Shown piece after piece: positions 6,322 through 9,472 of a DNA stretch of 9,472 nt. The notes below the pieces were generated by a model. It saw only the letters and a list, made by a program, of their open reading frames with translations, did not search any database and was not told the DNA's origin. A program made the position numbers and the translations under genes. Position 1 is the stretch's first letter. Each line of letters opens with the position of its first letter. The DNA comes from Halothiobacillus neapolitanus (lineage in GTDB: Bacteria; Pseudomonadota; Gammaproteobacteria; Halothiobacillales; Halothiobacillaceae): NCBI GenBank assembly GCA_020722165.1, contig DYLI01000062.1, positions 1-9,472 on the forward strand, written 5' to 3'.

Positions 6322-7344
6322 ATGAGCGATTTAGACAATATCAAGGCGTTTCGCCATGACGAAGAATTGGGTTTGGGCGAAAAAAGCAGCAAGGATGAGA
6401 CGTGGATGCGCAGTTTGCTGACTAAGTTGGCCGAAAGCAGCCTGCTTGAGCAACGTCGCGCCCGGCGTTGGGGTATTTTTTTCAAGCTGGCGTTTTTGAT
6501 TTATTTGCTGGTGTTGTTGGGTGTCATGATTGGCGGCACAACGGAGGACACGCTTTCGGATGAACCGTTTACCGCGTTGGTCACTTTGGACGGCGCAATC
6601 ATGGACGATACCCCAGCGAACGCGAGTAGCGTGATTGAAGGTTTGCGCGAAGGCTTTGAGAGCAAGCATTCCAAAGCGGTGATTTTGCGCATCAATAGCC
6701 CCGGCGGTAGCCCGGTGCAGTCAAATTACATTTATCAGGAAATGTTGCGTCTGCGTGCCAAATACCCGGACAAGCCTTTGTATGCTGTGGTCTCGGAAAT
6801 GGCGGCTTCGGGGGGCTATTACGTCGCGGCGGGCGCAACCAAGATTTATGCCGATCAGGCCAGTATTGTCGGCTCAATCGGCGTGCGTATGGACGGCTTC
6901 GGTGTGGTGGATGCGATGAAAATGCTTGGCATTGAATACCGTGAATTGACCGCAGGCGATCATAAAGCCCTGCTTAGCCCGTTTGTGCCGGTGAACCCGG
7001 AAGAAAAAGCCCATATGGAAGGGCTGCTCAACGAGGTGCATCAGCAATTTATCAAAGCGGTCAAGGACGGGCGCGGTGAGCGTTTGCAGGCCGAAACACC
7101 GGGCATGTTCTCGGGGCTGGTCTGGACGGGGCAACAAGCCGTTGAGCTTGGCATGGTCGATGGCCTGGGTAATGTAGAAAGCGTGGCACGCGATGTGGTC
7201 AAGGTTGAAAAAGTGGTCGATGTAACCAGTCAGGAAAGCGTGCTGGATCGCCTGCTGGGTCGTTTGGGCGTGTCGGTGTCGGCAGGCGTGGCGGCGGGTT
7301 TGTCCAAAGCCATGATTGAATCGCAATACGGTGTGCTGCATTAA
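6322..7344 (+). CDS. sppA: S49 family membrane-anchored serine peptidase (SppA-type)
   Basis: A 340-residue signal-peptide-peptidase-like enzyme of family S49, expected to cleave residual signal peptides or membrane-associated fragments. An N-terminal cytoplasmic tail of about 50 residues ends in RRARR and is followed by one membrane helix at about 52-72, so the catalytic domain should be outside the cytoplasm. Key motifs are INSPGGSP at 124-131, the nucleophile S163 in EMAASGGYY, IVGSIGV at 182-188, and the base K215 in GDHKALLSP. The Ser-Lys spacing of 52 equals that of Bacillus subtilis SppA (147/199), so this is the short single-domain form, not the duplicated E. coli SppA. ATG 6322 is chosen because it lies 4 bases after the previous stop with GAG 9 bases upstream. 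The longer frame from 6208 would overlap the HAD gene by 110 bases. clpS starts 13 bases downstream. Confidence 0.92.
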   Translation: MSDLDNIKAFRHDEELGLGEKSSKDETWMRSLLTKLAESSLLEQRRARRWGIFFKLAFLIYLLVLLGVMIGGTTEDTLSDEPFTALVTLDGAIMDDTPANASSVIEGLREGFESKHSKAVILRINSPGGSPVQSNYIYQEMLRLRAKYPDKPLYAVVSEMAASGGYYVAAGATKIYADQASIVGSIGVRMDGFGVVDAMKMLGIEYRELTAGDHKALLSPFVPVNPEEKAHMEGLLNEVHQQFIKAVKDGRGERLQAETPGMFSGLVWTGQQAVELGMVDGLGNVESVARDVVKVEKVVDVTSQESVLDRLLGRLGVSVSAGVAAGLSKAMIESQYGVLH

Positions 7345-7357
7345 ATGAATTTAACTT

Positions 7358-7690
7358 ATGAATGAGCGACGTTTACCTGCTGAGGATGTGGGCTATGCTC
7401 TTGAAGAAGAGGTTCTGGAGCAGGATCTTGAGCCGCCGCCCCTGTTTCGCGTGGTGTTGTTGAATGATGATTTCACGCCGATGGAGTTCGTAATTTTGGT
7501 GCTTGAGCGGGTATTTCGTATGACGCATGAGCGTGCGGTACAAATCATGCTTGATGTGCACCAAAAGGGGCGTGGGGTATGCGGGATTTACAGCCGCGAA
7601 GTCGCTGAAACCAAGGTGGCCTTGGTGGTGGAGTGGGCGCGGGAGAATGACCATCCTTTGTTGTGTGTGTCTGAGCCAGTAGAACGATGA
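7358..7690 (+). CDS. clpS: ATP-dependent Clp protease adaptor ClpS
   Basis: ClpS binds proteins with N-terminal Leu, Phe, Tyr or Trp and hands them to ClpA for degradation by ClpP (bacterial N-degron pathway). The product has 110 residues, close to the 106 of E. coli ClpS. A flexible acidic N-terminal extension (about 1-28) precedes the core. The ligand-pocket motif is LLNDDFTPMEFV, with N36, D37 and D38 corresponding to E. coli 34-36. H68 in VHQKG corresponds to H66. GIYSREVAETK closes the core. The region before ATG 7358 has no Shine-Dalgarno sequence, unusual next to clpA, which has a clear one; coupling to upstream translation is plausible. It lies 13 bases after the S49 gene and 10 before clpA. 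Confidence 0.97.
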   Translation: MNERRLPAEDVGYALEEEVLEQDLEPPPLFRVVLLNDDFTPMEFVILVLERVFRMTHERAVQIMLDVHQKGRGVCGIYSREVAETKVALVVEWARENDHPLLCVSEPVER

Positions 7691-7694
7691 GGGG
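7690..7694 (+). promoter_or_regulatory. Ribosome binding site of clpA
   Basis: AGGGG lies 6 bases before ATG 7701 and begins on the last base of the clpS stop codon. It supports both the clpA start and tight linkage of the two genes. Confidence 0.65.
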
Positions 7695-7700
7695 CAGGCT

Positions 7701-9472
7701 ATGTTAAGTAAATCACTCGAAGAAACCCTCAATCAGGTTTTTCGCTTTGCCAAACTCCAGCATTTTGAATATGTCACGCTGGAAGTATTGCTGCGCTATC
7801 TGTTACTCGATCAGGAAGCGCGTCCGGTGTTGCAGGGCTGCGGCGCGAATATCGAGCATCTGGAGCACGAGCTTGAGGCCTTTTTGGAAGAAACCATGCC
7901 GCGCGTGGCGGAAGACGATAAGGACGATGCCAAGCCGACCTTGGGCTTTCAGCGTGTATTGCAACGCGCCGTAGTGCAAGTGCAGGCGGCGGGCAGGCAA
8001 AGCGTGACTGGGGCACATGTGCTTGCAGCCTTGTTTGCCGAACAGGATTCACACGCGGTGTATTTGCTCAAGCGGCAGGGCATTTCGCGCCTGGATGTAC
8101 TGCGCTATATGTCGCATGGCGGCGACGAACACGGTGAAAATCAAAAAAATTCAGCCCAGCAAGATCAAGATGAAAGCGGGCAGTCTGGCAAGGAACAGGC
8201 TTCCGCGCTGGAGCAATACGCGGTTAATCTCAATCAAATGGCGCGTGACGGGCGGATTGACCCGCTGATTGGGCGTGCCGCCGAAGTCGAGCGTGTGGCG
8301 CAGGTGCTGTGTCGCCGTCGCAAGAATAATCCGCTGTTGATTGGTGAGGCCGGTGTGGGCAAGACGGCGATTGTCGAAGGGCTGGCGCGCATGATTGTGC
8401 TGGGCGAAGTGCCCGCCGCGTTGGAAAAAAGCGTGATTTACAGTCTGGACTTGGGCGCGCTGGTGGCGGGCAGCAAGTATCGCGGCGATTTTGAAAAACG
8501 CCTGAAAAATGTCCTGGCAGAGCTGGCGGCTATTCCGGGTGCGGTGCTGTTTATTGATGAAATTCATAGCATGATCGGCGCGGGTTCGGCTTCGGGCGGG
8601 GCAATGGATGCTTCGAATCTGATTAAACCAGCGCTTGCCAAGGGCTTGCGCTGCATAGGCTCCACCACGCACAACGAATTCCGCCAGATTTTCGAGAAAG
8701 ATGCCGCGCTGGCACGGCGCTTCCAGAAGATTGATGTGCCGGAGCCGAGCACTGATGAAACGCTGGCGATTCTTAAAGGCTTGCGCCCCAGCTTTGAGGA
8801 GCATCACGCGGTCAGTTACACCGACGATGCCTTGCAGGCTGCAGTAACTTTGTCTGAACGGCATATCCATGATCGCCACCTGCCGGACAAGGCGATTGAC
8901 GTGATGGACGAGGCGGGCGCGCGGGCAAGGCTGGCAGGGCTTGCCGATGCGGTGATTGGCGCGACGGAGATGGAAAAAGTCGTGGCCAGCATGGCGCGCA
9001 TTCCTGAACAGCAAGTCTCCAGCACCGACCGCGACATGCTGCGCAATCTGGAGCGCAATTTGCGCATGGTGGTGTACGGTCAGGATGCAGCGGTGGAGCA
9101 GTTGTCCACCTCGATCAAACTCGCTCGCTCGGGTCTGCGTCCGGCGGACAAGCCGATTGGTTCGTTTTTGTTTGCGGGTCCAACAGGCGTGGGCAAGACC
9201 GAAGTGGCTCGTCAACTAGCGCGTTTGCTGGGTATTGGCCTGTTGCGCTTTGATATGTCCGAATACATGGAACGGCACTCGATTTCGCGCCTGATCGGCT
9301 CGCCGCCGGGCTATGTCGGCCATGAAAGCGGTGGATTGTTGACCGAAGCCGTGCACAAGCAGCCGCATGTGGTGTTGTTGCTGGATGAAATTGAAAAAGC
9401 ACATCCCGATCTGTTCAATGTGCTGTTGCAGGTGATGGATCGCGGCAAACTGACCGATGCCAACGGGCGCGA
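7701..9472 (+). CDS. clpA: ClpA, ATPase subunit of ClpAP protease (3' end outside window)
   Basis: ClpA is the hexameric AAA+ unfoldase that feeds substrates, including those brought by ClpS, into ClpP. The first 590 residues are present without a stop; E. coli ClpA has 758, so about 165 residues lie beyond the window, including the ClpP-docking loop. The N-terminal Clp-N domain covers about 1-140, where ClpS docks. A low-complexity Gln/Glu/Ser linker follows at about 141-168. AAA module 1 has Walker A GEAGVGKT at 215-222, Walker B VLFIDE at 282-287 and arginines R339/R340 in ALARRF. AAA module 2 has Walker A GPTGVGKT at 493-500 and Walker B VLLLDE at 558-563. There is no coiled-coil M-domain insertion, which separates it from ClpB and ClpC. 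Position directly after clpS confirms the identity. Confidence 0.97.
   Translation, partial: MLSKSLEETLNQVFRFAKLQHFEYVTLEVLLRYLLLDQEARPVLQGCGANIEHLEHELEAFLEETMPRVAEDDKDDAKPTLGFQRVLQRAVVQVQAAGRQSVTGAHVLAALFAEQDSHAVYLLKRQGISRLDVLRYMSHGGDEHGENQKNSAQQDQDESGQSGKEQASALEQYAVNLNQMARDGRIDPLIGRAAEVERVAQVLCRRRKNNPLLIGEAGVGKTAIVEGLARMIVLGEVPAALEKSVIYSLDLGALVAGSKYRGDFEKRLKNVLAELAAIPGAVLFIDEIHSMIGAGSASGGAMDASNLIKPALAKGLRCIGSTTHNEFRQIFEKDAALARRFQKIDVPEPSTDETLAILKGLRPSFEEHHAVSYTDDALQAAVTLSERHIHDRHLPDKAIDVMDEAGARARLAGLADAVIGATEMEKVVASMARIPEQQVSSTDRDMLRNLERNLRMVVYGQDAAVEQLSTSIKLARSGLRPADKPIGSFLFAGPTGVGKTEVARQLARLLGIGLLRFDMSEYMERHSISRLIGSPPGYVGHESGGLLTEAVHKQPHVVLLLDEIEKAHPDLFNVLLQVMDRGKLTDANGR

Noticed and set aside
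8151..9215. 354-codon minus-strand frame opposite clpA
   Set aside because: Long antisense frames are common opposite GC-rich genes. The plus strand encodes unmistakable ClpA with both Walker motif pairs.

Overview
This is a housekeeping chromosomal stretch from a proteobacterium, most likely a gammaproteobacterium (a betaproteobacterium is not excluded). Three things support that: RNase E that keeps Escherichia coli residue numbering at its catalytic sites, the divergent rne/rluC arrangement typical of Beta- and Gammaproteobacteria, and a tRNA-Ala(GGC) close to the enteric gene. I could not resolve genus. I see no phage, plasmid, insertion sequence, CRISPR or defence genes, and I do not think the window holds a new multi-gene system. 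The most interesting material is non-coding.

Layout. Bases 1-130: tRNA-Ala(GGC) with encoded CCA and its own terminator. Bases 183-1238 (+): a YdiK-like AI-2E-family membrane protein. Bases 1240-1377: a degraded copy of an ~80-base palindromic repeat, then a strong two-way terminator shared with the convergent gene. Bases 1395-3845 (-): rne, RNase E. Bases 3846-4557: a 712-base gap between divergent rne and rluC. It holds a candidate rne promoter, a second intact palindromic repeat in opposite orientation to the first, and several hairpins that would form the rne mRNA leader. From 4558 to the window end (+): rluC, a HAD-family phosphatase, an S49 (SppA-type) membrane peptidase, clpS and clpA, the last cut off by the window end. 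Start and stop codons here overlap or are separated by 4-13 bases, so these five genes look like one operon.

How they fit together. rne and rluC act on RNA (mRNA decay/rRNA processing, and 23S pseudouridylation). The downstream half of the operon concerns proteolysis: a membrane-anchored Ser/Lys peptidase, the N-degron adaptor ClpS and its unfoldase ClpA. The leader of rne has the size and hairpin content expected of the negative-feedback leader known from E. coli rne, although I could not match individual hairpins to the E. coli ones.
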